This document shows positions 16,623 to 25,774 of a stretch of DNA of 64,000 bases, piece by piece (position 1 is the first letter of the stretch; every line of letters begins with the position of its first letter). This DNA is from Paracoccus methylovorus. Lineage in GTDB: Bacteria > Pseudomonadota > Alphaproteobacteria > Rhodobacterales > Rhodobacteraceae. The notes beneath the pieces are model-generated. The model had not been told where the DNA came from. It did no database searches and saw nothing but the letters and a program-made list of their open reading frames with translations. Both the position numbers and the translations under genes were made by a program. The DNA lies in NCBI RefSeq assembly GCF_016919705.1, contig NZ_CP070371.1, positions 525,501-589,500 of the forward strand. Direction: 5' to 3'.

Positions 16623-18614
16623 ATGACCGAGCAACATCCTATCCGCCATGTCTTCCGCACCAGCCAGCTGGAGGAGGCGGACGGTCCGGGCCACAACCCG
16701 ACCGACAACTGCGCCATGGGCGAGATCATCGCCGCCCGTTTTTCGCGTCGTGGCTTCCTGAAGGGCTCGCTGGCGGCGACCGCCATCTCGGCCACCATCA
16801 GCCCCTTCGCCCTTTTGGCCGCCGACGAGGCCCGCGCCCAAGATGCCGTCGAGGGCTCCGCCTTTAGCTTTCCCGAGGTCGAGGCGGGCGTCGATGCCGA
16901 CCATCACGTCGCCCAGGGCTATGATGCCGACATCCTGCTGCGCTGGGGCGACAAGGTCTTTGCCGACGCGTCGGAATTCGATCCGCTGAACCAGTCCGAA
17001 GCCGCGCAGGAACGCCAGTTCGGCTATAACAACGATTTCGTCGGCTTCATCCCGCTGGAGGGCGTGGACGACCACGGCCTGCTGGTGGTGAACCACGAAT
17101 ATACCAACGAACACCTGATGTTCCCCGGAATCGTCACCGTCGAAGACGGCAAGATCGCCGTCGCCGATGCGACCGAGGACCGCGTGGACATCGAAATGGC
17201 CGCGCATGGCGGCACGATTATCGAGATCCGCAAGCAGGACGGCAAATGGCAGCCGGTGCCGGACAGCGCGCTGAACCGCCGCATCACCGCCAAGACGCCG
17301 ATGCAGATCCGCGGCCCGGCCGCCGGGCACGCGCGGATGCAGACTGCGGCGGACCCGAGCGGCACCCGCGTCCTGGGCACAATCAACAATTGCGCTGCCG
17401 GCGTGACCCCTTGGGGTATCTACATCATGGCCGAAGAGAACATCCATGGCTATTTCATGGCGTCCTGCCCGAAGACCACCGCGAGGCCTGGAACTACAAG
17501 CGCATGGGCATCCGCGAGGACAGCTATGCCTGGGGCCGGTTCCACAACCGCTTCGACATCGGCAAGGAACCGAACGAGCCCAACCGCTTCGGCTGGATCG
17601 TCGAGGTCGATGTCATGGACTCTACCTCGACCCCCAGGAAGCGCACCGCGCTCGGCCGCTTCAAGCACGAGGGGGCGGCGAGCGCCTTGGCCAAGGACGG
17701 CCGCGTCGTCTTCTATCTGGGCGACGACGAGCGTTTCGATTATGTCTACAAGTTCGTGACCGCCGGCCGCTATGATCCCCAGGACCGCGCCGCGAACCTG
17801 GACCTGCTGGACGAAGGCACGCTTTACGTCGCGCGCTTCGACGAGGATGGCAGTTTCGTCTGGCTGCCGCTGGTGCACGGGCAGGGACCGCTGACTGCCG
17901 AGAACGGCTTCGAGAGCCAGGTCGACGTGCTGGTCGAGACCCGCCGCGCCGCCGACCTGCTGGGCGCGACGCCGATGGACCGGCCCGAGGATATCGAGCC
18001 CAATGCCGAGACCGGCCGGGCCTATGTCATGCTGACCAACAACACCAAGCGCGAAGAGGCGAACCCCGCCAACCCGCGCGTGGACAATGCTATCGGCCAT
18101 ATCATCGAGATCCTCGAGGAAGGCGGCGACCTGGCGGCGACCAAGGGCCGCTGGGAGATCCTGCTGCAATGCGGCGATCCTTCGGTGGCCGAGGTCGGCG
18201 CGACCTTCTCGACCGCGACGACCGCGAACGGCTGGTTCGGCATGCCGGACAATTGCGCCATCGACAGCGACGGGCGGCTCTGGGTCTCGACCGACGGCAA
18301 CTCGCCTTCGGAAACCGGGCGAACCGACGGGCTGTGGGCGGTGGATGTCGAGGGCGCGGCGCGCGGCACCTCGCGGCTGTTCTATCGCGTGCCGGTGGGG
18401 GCCGAGATGTGCGGTCCCTGTCCGACGCCGGACCTGACCACACTTCTTCGTGGCGGTGCAGCATCCAGGCGACGGCGGCGAGGATTGGGAGGGCCACGGC
18501 CGGCCGTCCTATTACGAGGACCTGTCGACCCGCTGGCCGGATTTCCGCGACGACATGCCGGTGCGCCCGGCAGTGGTGGCGATCACGAAGCAGGGCGGCG
18601 GCCGGATCGGCTGA
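16623..18614 (+). pseudogene. phoX: PhoX-family (DUF839) phosphatase, two frameshifts
   Basis: PhoX enzymes are Tat-exported Ca/Fe alkaline phosphatases. The N-terminus carries a Tat signal (ARFSRRGFLKGSLAAT, ending near AADEARA), and the body has family features such as YNNDFVGFIPL and LVVNHEYTNEHLMFPG. Near 17456 one base appears lost: HGYF leads out of frame, and the next frame resumes at LPEDHREAWNYKRMG. Near 18445 one base appears gained, after which the expected ending [18 protein letters not shown] ... VVAITKQGG reaches TGA 18612-18614. These could be real decay or assembly errors. A terminator follows. Confidence 0.85.
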
Positions 18615-18635
18615 TACGTCCTGCCCGAATTAAAG

Positions 18636-18662
18636 AAGGGGGCGGAAAACCGTCCCCTTTTG
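18636..18662 (+). terminator. Rho-independent terminator after phoX
   Basis: Arms 18636-18645 and 18650-18659 pair over 10 bp (one G-T pair) around an AAAA loop, and the run TTTT follows. It lies 21 bases after the phoX stop. Confidence 0.75.
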
Positions 18663-18687
18663 GCATCTGCCTTGCGTCCTGTTCAAT

Positions 18688-19305
18688 GTGTCACGCCGCA
18701 CGATCTTCGAGGGCGAAGGCGCGTTCTACGGGCCGAAGCTGGAATATGTCCTGCGCGACGCCATCGGGCGCGACTGGCAATGCGGCACCTTGCAGGTGGA
18801 TTTCAACCTGCCGGAACGCTTCGGCGCCACCTATGTCGCCGCCAGCGGCGAGCGCGAGGTGCCGGTCCTCTTGCACCGCGCCATGTTCGGCTCGTTGGAA
18901 CGCTTCACCGGCATCCTGATCGAGCATTTCGCGGGCCATCTGCCGCTCTGGCTGGCGCCGGTGCAGGTGGTGGTCGCCACGATCACCTCGGACGCCGACG
19001 CCTGGGCGCGGGAAGTGCTGTCCACCCTGCGGGCACCCGGTCTGCGGGTGGAGGCCGACCTGCGCAACGAGACCATCGCTTACAAGGTGCGCGAGCATTC
19101 GCTGGCGAAGGTGCCTATCATCCTTACAGTCGGTGCGCAGGAGGCCGCGAATGGCACTGTCTCCCTGCGCCGCTTTGGCGAAAAGGGTAGCCGCAGCCTG
19201 TCCCTAGGCGAGGCATTCCTGCTGCTCTCGGCCGAGGCGGAGACTCCGCTGGAAGACAATGGCGAGCCCGTGCCCACACCTGTCCCCGAAACCGAGCCTG
19301 CGTGA
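18688..19305 (+). pseudogene. thrS: Threonyl-tRNA synthetase C-terminal fragment
   Basis: The frame opens inside the ThrRS catalytic domain ([50 protein letters not shown] with the third zinc-ligand His). It continues through the anticodon-binding domain ([14 protein letters not shown] ... [17 protein letters not shown]). About 205 of roughly 640 residues remain; the TGS, editing and early catalytic segments are absent. The apparent GTG start at 18688 lies within the conserved domain, just after the phoX terminator, so this is a truncated copy. Extra ThrRS genes beside COG0523 GTPases are known in zinc-limitation loci. Confidence 0.8.
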
Positions 19306-19314
19306 GGTGACGCC

Positions 19315-19794
19315 ATGTTCAGCCATATCATCCTCGGCGCCCGCGATCTGGACCGCCAGACGGCCTTCTACGAATCCGTTCTGCCCCATCTCGGTCTGAT
19401 CCGGCGCGAGGCGGAGGATGACGGCGGACCGGCGGGTTCACTCTGGACCCAGCCCGGCAAGGACTGGCCGCAATTCTGGGTGCAGCTTCCGCTCGACGGG
19501 CGGCCCGCGACCTGGGGGAACGGCGTGCAGGTGAGCTTCCGCGCGCCGACACAGGCGGTGGTCGATGCCGCATGGAAGGCGGCCATCGCCTCAGACGGCA
19601 GTGACGAGGGCGCGCCCGGCCTGCGCCCCGCCTATGACCCCGACTATTACGGCGCCTATGCCCGCGATCCCGAGGGCAACAAGCTCTGCTTCCTGCATAT
19701 GGATGCCTTCACTGAAATCCCGGCCCAACCGCAGCTATCCTCTGCCCCGCTCCGGCCAGATCCCGAGACGGAGAGGAATGATGACCACAGTTGA
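19315..19794 (+). CDS. VOC-family (glyoxalase-like) protein
   Basis: This 159-aa protein is a single vicinal-oxygen-chelate module: MFSHIILGARDLDRQTAFYE supplies the first strand with a His ligand position, and YGAYARDPEGNKLCFLH supplies the C-terminal signature strand. The substrate cannot be read from sequence; relatives include glyoxalase and fosfomycin- or bleomycin-resistance folds. It starts 9 bases after the thrS fragment and overlaps the next gene by 17 bases, so it is in an operon with the permease and GTPase. Confidence 0.85.
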   Translation: MFSHIILGARDLDRQTAFYESVLPHLGLIRREAEDDGGPAGSLWTQPGKDWPQFWVQLPLDGRPATWGNGVQVSFRAPTQAVVDAAWKAAIASDGSDEGAPGLRPAYDPDYYGAYARDPEGNKLCFLHMDAFTEIPAQPQLSSAPLRPDPETERNDDHS

Positions 19795-20780
19795 AACGAA
19801 CTCCGGCGGCGGCCCGGCAGAGGGATTTGCGATCGTCGCCTTGCTGGTCGGCGCGATCTCGCTTGGCGCGCTTGTGGGTTGGCTCAGCCCGGAGATGGGC
19901 GAACGCCTCTCGGGCGGGGTCGATCCCACCTTGCTGCTGCTCGTCGCGCTGTTGTTCTTCGAGGTCCGCTTGCGCGCCGTGGCGGCTGGCTTCGCCAATC
20001 TGCGCTTCATGGAGATCGCCTGGGGCGCGAACTTCCTGATCGTGCCGGTGATCGGCTTTGCCAGCGCCTCGCTGTTCCTCTCGGGCCAGCCGCTCCTGTT
20101 CACCGGGCTGCTGATCTACTTCATCTCGCCCTGCACCGACTGGTTCCTTGGCTTCACCCGCATGGCGAGGGGCGATACCGCGCTCGGGGCGGCGCTGATC
20201 CCGGTAAATATGGTGTCGCAACTGCTGCTCTATCCGGTCTGGCTCTGGCTCTTCACCCGCCACACCGGGGTTTCGGATTTCGGGACCATTCCCGAGGTGC
20301 TGCTGCACTGGTTCCTGGTCCCCTTCGCCGCGACGCAGGCCCTGCGTTTCGTCCTTGAAAAGCTGCTGCCCGAGGCCTCGTTCGTACGCCTTTCGGATGG
20401 GGTGGGCTTCGCAGTCCCGCTGGTGACGGCGGCTCTGATCGTCCAGATCTTCGCCGCCAACATCGGCACCATCGCCGGCCACCTCGCCGCCTTCGGCATC
20501 ATCCTCGTGGCGATCTTCCTGTTCTTCGTCGCCACCTTCTTGATGGGCGAGGGCCTTGGCCCGAATCTTCCGGCTGCCCTATCCGCAGCAGGTCCTGCTG
20601 GCGATGACTACGGCCGCGCGCAACGCGCCGCTGATGCTGGCGGTGACGGCGGTGGCGATCCCGGACCAGCCGCTGATCCTTGCCGCCATCGTCATCGGGA
20701 TGCTGGTCGAATTCCCCCATCTGACCGCGCTGAAGCAGGTCCTGCTCGCGCGGCGCCACCGGAAAGGAGTTTCCCCATGA
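19778..20780 (+). pseudogene. ACR3/BASS-type permease, frameshifted
   Basis: The product is polytopic with about ten hydrophobic segments and the arsenite-permease-like signature YFISPCTDWFLGFTRMARGD, then GAALIPVNMVSQLLLYPVWL. Near 20555 an extra G in CTTGGCCCG breaks the frame. Removing it gives the expected ending GEGLARIFRLPYPQQVLLAM through LLARRHRKGVSP, stopping at 20778-20780. Substrates of such proteins include arsenite and organic anions; I cannot choose between them. GAGAGG before ATG 19778 supports the start. Without the correction the protein loses its last two helices. Confidence 0.75.
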
Positions 20781-21480
20781 AACCCGGAAAACCCGCGGAC
20801 CAGATCCCCGTCTTCCTGCTGACCGGCTTTCTCGGCGCGGGGAAGACGACGATCCTCAACCGTATTCTGGAGAATCCAGCGTTCCACGACACGGCCCTTG
20901 TCATTAACGAGTTTGGATTGGTTCCGGTGGATCACGATCTGGTCCGTGAAGGGAAGGAGCAGCCGATGGTTACGACCACCGGCTGCATCTGCTGCACGGT
21001 GGGCAGCGATCTGCGCTCGTCCCTGGATGAGCTGCTCGTAGGCCGCCGCGATGGCAGCCTGCCGCCATTTTCGCGCGTCATCGTCGAGACGACGGGGCTG
21101 GCCGATCCCGCGCCGATCATCAACAGCCTGATCCCCGGCGGGGTGGTGGCCATGTCGCTACGCGATCACGCGGTGGCGCGGGCGTTTCGATTGTCGGGCG
21201 TGATCGCGGTCGTCGATGTCCAGGGCATCGGCGCGGTGCTGGACAGTCATCCCGAAAGCCTTCGCCAGATCGCCTTCGCCGATCATGTCGTTCTGACCAG
21301 GACCGATGCGGCATCGGCGGGTGATTGGCCGGAAAAGCTGAAGCGGCTCAACCCGGGCTTGCGGATTCATGATGGAGCCGATCCGTCGTTCCAACCGGCC
21401 GTGCTGCTCGAACCCGCCAGCTATTCCGCTTTCGGCAAGGGCGAGGGGGTCGAGGCCTGGCTGGCGGCGCCTGTGGCGAA
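20777..21480 (+). pseudogene. COG0523 (CobW-like) metal-chaperone GTPase, C-terminus lost
   Basis: The GTPase domain is clear: Walker A FLLTGFLGAGKTT near residues 13-25, the metal-binding GCICCTVG near 74, Walker B-like VIVETTGLADP and a base-recognition loop VLTRTD. COG0523 proteins deliver metal such as zinc to client enzymes. After about residue 234 (KGEGVEAWLAAPVAK) the sequence stops resembling the family and the CobW C-terminal domain is absent; the open frame continues through foreign sequence to 21898. The ATG overlaps the permease stop. Confidence 0.75.
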
Positions 21481-21482
21481 GA

Positions 21483-21644
21483 CTTCTGCGCGAGACCGCG
21501 GGCAATGCCGAAGCCGCCCGCCAGCGCCTCGACCTAATCGAGGCCCGGATGCTGATGCGGGATACGGCGCGGATCTGGGGCTTTGCGCCGCCTGCCGCGC
21601 GGACTTGCCCGCCCGTGGCCGAAAGCGCCCTCCCGCGCAGGTGA
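21483..21644 (+). other. Unidentified coding fragment
   Basis: A different frame from the GTPase gives LLRETAGNAEAARQRLDLIE, then RMLMRDTARIWGFAPP, which has the composition of a genuine bacterial protein end and stops at 21642-21644. I do not recognise the family. It lies between the truncated GTPase and an IS630 fragment and is probably the tail of a gene brought in by rearrangement. Confidence 0.35.
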
Positions 21645-21654
21645 ATTGCCTTGC

Positions 21655-21835
21655 GGCCCTTAGGACGGCCCTGAGGCAATGGTCCGGCATGCCCCTTTGT
21701 CCTGATCGCCTGTGCCCAAGGTGCTCCGGTCGCCGGCGAGAGCATCAGGCGCAGTGCCGCCGCCCGACCGCTCAGACCATCCTCGATATATCGCTGAATC
21801 CTAACCCGAAGCGCCGATGGCAATGGTGCAGACAT
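21655..21835 (-). pseudogene. IS630-family transposase N-terminal fragment
   Basis: Minus-strand translation from ATG 21835 gives MSAPLPSALRVRIQRYIEDG, then LSGRAAALRLMLSPATGAPW and GPLPQGRPKG, the helix-turn-helix start of IS630-type transposases. The frame loses similarity after about 60 residues. No catalytic domain or element ends are evident. Confidence 0.6.
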
Positions 21836-22086
21836 GATCCGTCCTCCCAAATGGAAGGGAAACACGATCAGCACCGCGACGGAACCCCAAGTGATTAAGG
21901 GTTCAACAGAAAAGCTTTAGTATCTCCAAGGCCTTCCAAGCAAACTACAGGGAGCGGTAATATCAGGACAATGATCGACAAGGCGGAGTCCTCGATCAGG
22001 CTGGAGGATCGGCGTGGCCCATAGGCCGCATCCCAGCTAAGGCAGGATGAAGTCAGGGATCAACTAGTAATTCCGGACGCGGCGGA
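21836..22086. other. Gap without a convincing gene
   Basis: About 250 bases between the IS630 fragment and the DapA-like pseudogene. I see no recognisable gene, repeat or hairpin here. Confidence 0.4.
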
Positions 22087-23002
22087 TCATGGCTTTGCTC
22101 GAGAATCCTTCCGCGCCAGCCGGACCAACAGATAGCCGACCTCATCTATAGCCGCAGGGCTCAGTCGGGAACCAGGGCGACGAAGTGCATCGCTCTTGAT
22201 CAATCCGCGCCGCATCAGGACGTTCTTGCGCACGGCCAGCCCGATGTCGGGCTGCTGTTCGTAGCGGATCAGCGGCAAGTGCGCATCGAACAGATCGTGA
22301 GCTGCGTCCCGCTCTCCGCAACCTGAAGGCGATGGAGATCTACAAGCATGTCGGGAAAGGCATATCCGGTCATCGAGCCATTCGCACCACGCCAATACTC
22401 GAAATCCAGAAAAGTGCCTCCATTCGCAGTCAAGATCGAGAAGGGCCGAAGCCTTGCCTCGGCCTGAAGCCGACGCAGCGCCGAAATCTTGTCAAGGCCC
22501 GGCCAATCCTCGGCCTTGAGCATCACGCAGGAGGGGTGAGCCTCCATGATCGCGGAGATGACCGGAACCGAAAGCTGGCAGGTGAGGGCGAGTGGATAGT
22601 CCTGCAGCACCCAGGGTGTGGTCGCGCCGATCGCCTTGACGGCCTGGGCGAACCATGCCAAGATCTGCTCGCCGGTGCGCAGATGATGGGCCGGCCCCAC
22701 CATGACGCCCGCCGCCCCCGCATCCATCGCCTCGCGTGCCAGAAGGCGCATTCTTGCGAAGCCCGGCGCGGAGACGCCCACCACGACGGGAATATCCGTC
22801 CGCGCGACAACGCGGCGCATGACTGCGCGGCTTTCTTTGGGATCGAGCTTTGCCGCTTCGCCCAAGATGCCCAGGATAGTGACGCCCGATAGAAGTCGAT
22901 CAGACGATCCAGGGAATCAAAATCGACCGAGCCGTCCTCCATGAAGGGGGTCGGCGCAATCGGATAGACCCCCATCGCCTCTGGTCCAAAAGCCATGGTC
23001 AT
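22087..23002 (-). pseudogene. DapA-like (DHDPS/NAL family) aldolase, two frameshifts
   Basis: Three minus-strand frames in succession rebuild one family member. MGVYPIAPTPFMEDGSVDF opens in one frame; GEAAKLDPKESRAVMRRVVA through VLQDYPLAL and VMLKAEDWPGLDKI (Schiff-base Lys) follow in the second; ERDAAHDLFDAHLPLIRYE to the stop at 22087 lies in the third. The slips are near 22880 and 22325. Such enzymes catalyse pyruvate-dependent aldol or lyase reactions; the substrate is not assignable. The IS903-type element lies 14 bases before its ATG and would cut off its promoter. Confidence 0.75.
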
Positions 23003-23015
23003 TTGCCTTTCGAGG

Positions 23016-24063
23016 GGCTTTGTTGCGCAAATCGGGCGTTGGGCATAGTTTCCCTTTTGTTGGTCAGACTTATCCTGCTGGTATTGTCATGGGGGTTCCG
23101 AGAGCCGTGTAACGGTTCATGACGGCGCAGCGGATTTGGATCTCCGCGACCTGCCGATCGAAGTCCCGCGCCATGAGGCTCTGGCCCAGGCGTTTCACAC
23201 AATGCATCTTTGCCTCGACGCGGCTTCGGCGGTGATACCCGCTCCATCTTCGCCAGATCGCAGGGCCGAGATATTTGACGGCCCGGAGGATTTTGTTACG
23301 GGCGCATGCGCCGGCAGTTGTCGGCTTCCACGGTCTGGCATTCTTGCGCGGCGGGATGATCGCCTCGGCCCCTCGATCCGCAATCGCATCATGGCATTTG
23401 CGGGTATCGAAAGCCCCATCACCGGTCACGGAGCCAATGTCCTCATCGGGCGGGATCTGGTTGAGCAAATCCGGTAACATCGGCGCATCACCGATATGGC
23501 TTCCGGTCGCTTCGACGGCCCGTATCTCCAGCGTTTCCTCATCGACCGCGATGTGAACCTTGCGCCAGACGCGCCGCTTGAGGCCGCCGTGCCTGCGCGC
23601 ATTCCACTCCCCTTCACCCTCCGCCTTGATACCGGTGCTGTTGATCAGCAGGTGTAACGGGCCGTTGCTCCCCGATAAGGAATATCCACCGTCAGGGTCT
23701 TTTGACGGCGGCACAGTGTGCTGTAATCCGGAACCGCCCAGTCCAGCCCCGCCAGACCGAGCAGGCTTTCAACAAAGCCCGTCACCTGCCGCAACGGCAT
23801 CCCAAACTGCACCTTCAGCGTCAGGCAAGCCTGAATGGCCGCATCGCTGTAAGCTTGCCGGCGACCTCGCTTACCGTTCGGAGGCGGCGACCAGATCATC
23901 TCGGGATCAAACCAGATTGTCAGCGAGCCACGGCGCTTCAGGGCACAATTATAGGACGACCAGTTCGTGGTCTTGTATTTCGTCGGGGTCCAACTGCTTA
24001 TGCCCAAAGCTATCACGCTGGATCCGCAAGATAAATCCTGTCAGCCATTTGCGCAACAAAGCC
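23016..24063 (-). mobile_element. IS5-family element, IS903 type
   Basis: The ends are a perfect 17-bp inverted repeat, GGCTTTGTTGCGCAAAT at 23016-23032 and its complement at 24047-24063. This resembles the IS903 terminus. The element is 1048 bp with one minus-strand transposase gene. IS903-type elements normally make 9-bp target duplications, but the nine bases on each side (CTTTCGAGG and GCGGAGGCG) differ, so flanking DNA has been rearranged since insertion. Confidence 0.85.
23070..24016 (-). pseudogene. IS5/IS903-type transposase, frameshifted
   Basis: The first frame runs from GISSWTPTKYKTTNWSSYN through FGMPLRQVTGFVESLLGLAG to TLCRRQKTLTVDIPYRG. At about 23660 the coding moves to another frame with SNGPLHLLINSTGIKAEGEG (catalytic D), IGSVTGDGAFDTRKCHDAIA (D) and RWSGYHRRSRVEAKMHCVK (E). 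All three DDE residues are present if the frames are joined. As written the gene is split, so activity needs a frameshift or sequence correction. Confidence 0.85.
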
Positions 24064-24192
24064 GCGGAGGCGCGCAACGACAGCGTCGCGATGGAGGCCT
24101 GTCTGCAATATGCCGAGCATTACCGGCGGATCATGAACCGGATCAGGGAGAAGAGTGAGGAATGCTACCGGCAGGCCGATCAGGCGATCTGA
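24064..24192 (+). pseudogene. Possible DUF4167-like fragment
   Basis: Just outside the IS903-type right end, a frame reads AAEARNDSVAMEACLQYAEH, then YRRIMNRIREK. It resembles the NYLQHAEHY-type core of alphaproteobacterial DUF4167 proteins. Only about 40 residues are present and the upstream part is missing. The assignment is tentative. Confidence 0.35.
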
Positions 24193-24237
24193 CCGCCCGT
24201 CGACCCGGTTCTTTCCGGACAAGCGAGTGCGGGTCGC

Positions 24238-24486
24238 GTCGACTATCACTGGGGTGATGTCTTCAAGGCCGCCGGACTCGCGACCCTGCTGGCGATCGGC
24301 ACCGAGCTTGCCAGTGACGATGAGGGCCGGCTGGTCCGCGACGGCGCGCAGGACGCGATCAGCGAGGTCGGCCAGCAGATCGTCCAGCGTCAGATGCAGG
24401 TCGCGCCGACGCTGACCATCCGGCCGGGCTTCCCCGTCAGGGTGATCGTTACAAGGGATTTGGTCTTCCGGAGAGAAGGAGGCTGA
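24238..24486 (+). pseudogene. trbI: TrbI C-terminal fragment (second copy)
   Basis: The frame reads VDYHWGDVFKAAGLATLLAI, GTELASDDEG, VGQQIVQRQMQVAPTLTIRP and GFPVRVIVTRDLVF, the last 80 or so residues of TrbI, stopping at 24484-24486. It parallels the intact trbI end at 4350-4604 but differs at many positions. The missing N-terminal part is probably the trbI piece at 50.3-51.1 kb on the same strand. A DUF2274 gene follows, as in the intact operon. Confidence 0.85.
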
Positions 24487-24488
24487 CC

Positions 24489-24698
24489 ATGGTGAAGCTG
24501 AAGCTCGGGCCCGTCATAGACGACAAGCCGGTGAAGGTGACGGTGGAACTGCCCGCAGGACTGCACCGGAACATGACCCCGTATGGCGAGATTCTTGGCT
24601 GCACAGCAGGGCAAGGGGCTGTCGAACCCGTCCACCTGATCATGCCGATCTTGGAGCCATTCCTCGCCATGGATCGGGGCTTTGGAGGGCACGGCTGA
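24489..24698 (+). CDS. DUF2274 protein, second copy
   Basis: The 69-aa product starts MVKLKLGPVIDDKPVKVTVE and continues LPAGLHRN, the same family as the gene at 4609. It lies 2 bases after the trbI fragment stop, with GAAGGAGG immediately before ATG 24489. The two copies differ by numerous substitutions, so they represent different conjugative elements and not a recent duplication. Confidence 0.8.
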   Translation: MVKLKLGPVIDDKPVKVTVELPAGLHRNMTPYGEILGCTAGQGAVEPVHLIMPILEPFLAMDRGFGGHG

Positions 24699-24731
24699 GA
24701 AGGGCGTAAAGAGAGTCAATAACACGGCATT

Positions 24732-24760
24732 GCACACCAACATCACTAATGTTAGTGTGC
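24732..24760. promoter_or_regulatory. Inverted repeat overlapping the winged-helix gene start
   Basis: GCACACCAACAT (24732-24743) and ATGTTAGTGTGC (24749-24760) are inverted copies with 11 of 12 positions matching and a 5-base centre CACTA. The right arm contains ATG 24749. Position and dyad suggest an autoregulatory operator for the winged-helix protein encoded next. Confidence 0.55.
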
Positions 24761-25774
24761 GTGACAATGTTAAGAAAAGATATCAGCATCAGCGATACGC
24801 AGTTTCCGGAAGCGCTAGAGCGCTATCTTGGAAAACTGCTTCATGAGCGCATCGATGTTCGTCCGTTTGAGGGCACGCGCAGCTTGCCATCCTTCATCGG
24901 ACGAATCTACACTCTCTATGAGGCTTATATTCTAGGTCGCTATTGCGTCATCGTCGCCAAGCGCGAAGACGCTGGCACCCCGGCCGATATCGCCAAGCAT
25001 ATCGACATCGTCCGGAATGCCACAGATGCTACGGTAGCTTTCGCCACCATGACCATCAGTGTGCACAACCGGTCGCGGCTCATCGGTCAAGGTGTTCCCT
25101 TTATCGTTCCTGGCAACCAGCTTTATATACCTGATCTGGCGATCGATCTGCGCGAACATTTCCGTGCTCCACGCTACCGACAGGCGGACAGCCTGTCCCC
25201 TGCCGCCCAAACCGTCCTTTTTCATCACATCCTGTACCCCTCCAGGAACGTAACAACGCCATCTCTCTTAGCTAAACGTCTGCGTTACTCGGCTATGTCG
25301 GTCGGCCGAGCGTTCGACGATCTGATTGCCGCCGGCCTCGCCGAAACCGTCAGGCATGGGAAAGAGAGACACATTCACTTCAATGCAGAGGGGCGACACC
25401 TCCTAGAGAAAGCCACGCCCCTTCTGCGCAGTCCGGTTCGATCCCTGAAATTCGTGCGAGGGGACGCCTTCGGTGCGCATCTAAAGCTAGCAGGTGAAAC
25501 TGCACTATCCCACCTCACCGAACTGGCGAGCCCACGCATTGACACTTTCGCCGTCGCTGCCAGCGACTGGAAAGCGATCTCGCAAACTGCGGACTTGGCC
25601 GAAACCGACCGTGATGCAGCTAACTGCATCATCGAGACATGGTCTTACGATCCGGCCGCCTTGTCCGACACCAATACGGCGGACGTCCTATCCTTGTACG
25701 CACAATTCAGAGATCATCGCGATGAGCGTGTCGCCATGGCCGCTGATCACCTTTTGGAGAACCTGCCTTGGTAG
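24749..25774 (+). CDS. Winged-helix protein, first gene of a putative defence operon
   Basis: The 341-aa product has a central winged-helix region at about 165-220 (TPSLLAKRLRYSAMSVGRAF then DDLIAAGLAETVRHGKERHI). Helical arms lie on both sides, and there is no signal peptide or membrane segment. It is followed with overlap by a nucleotidyltransferase-fold protein, the arrangement of regulator and toxin in AbiE-type (type IV) toxin-antitoxin systems, although the sequence is not a clear AbiEi. ATG 24767 is an alternative start. Codon use is visibly more AT-rich than in neighbouring metabolic genes, suggesting transfer. Confidence 0.7.
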   Translation: MLVCVTMLRKDISISDTQFPEALERYLGKLLHERIDVRPFEGTRSLPSFIGRIYTLYEAYILGRYCVIVAKREDAGTPADIAKHIDIVRNATDATVAFATMTISVHNRSRLIGQGVPFIVPGNQLYIPDLAIDLREHFRAPRYRQADSLSPAAQTVLFHHILYPSRNVTTPSLLAKRLRYSAMSVGRAFDDLIAAGLAETVRHGKERHIHFNAEGRHLLEKATPLLRSPVRSLKFVRGDAFGAHLKLAGETALSHLTELASPRIDTFAVAASDWKAISQTADLAETDRDAANCIIETWSYDPAALSDTNTADVLSLYAQFRDHRDERVAMAADHLLENLPW

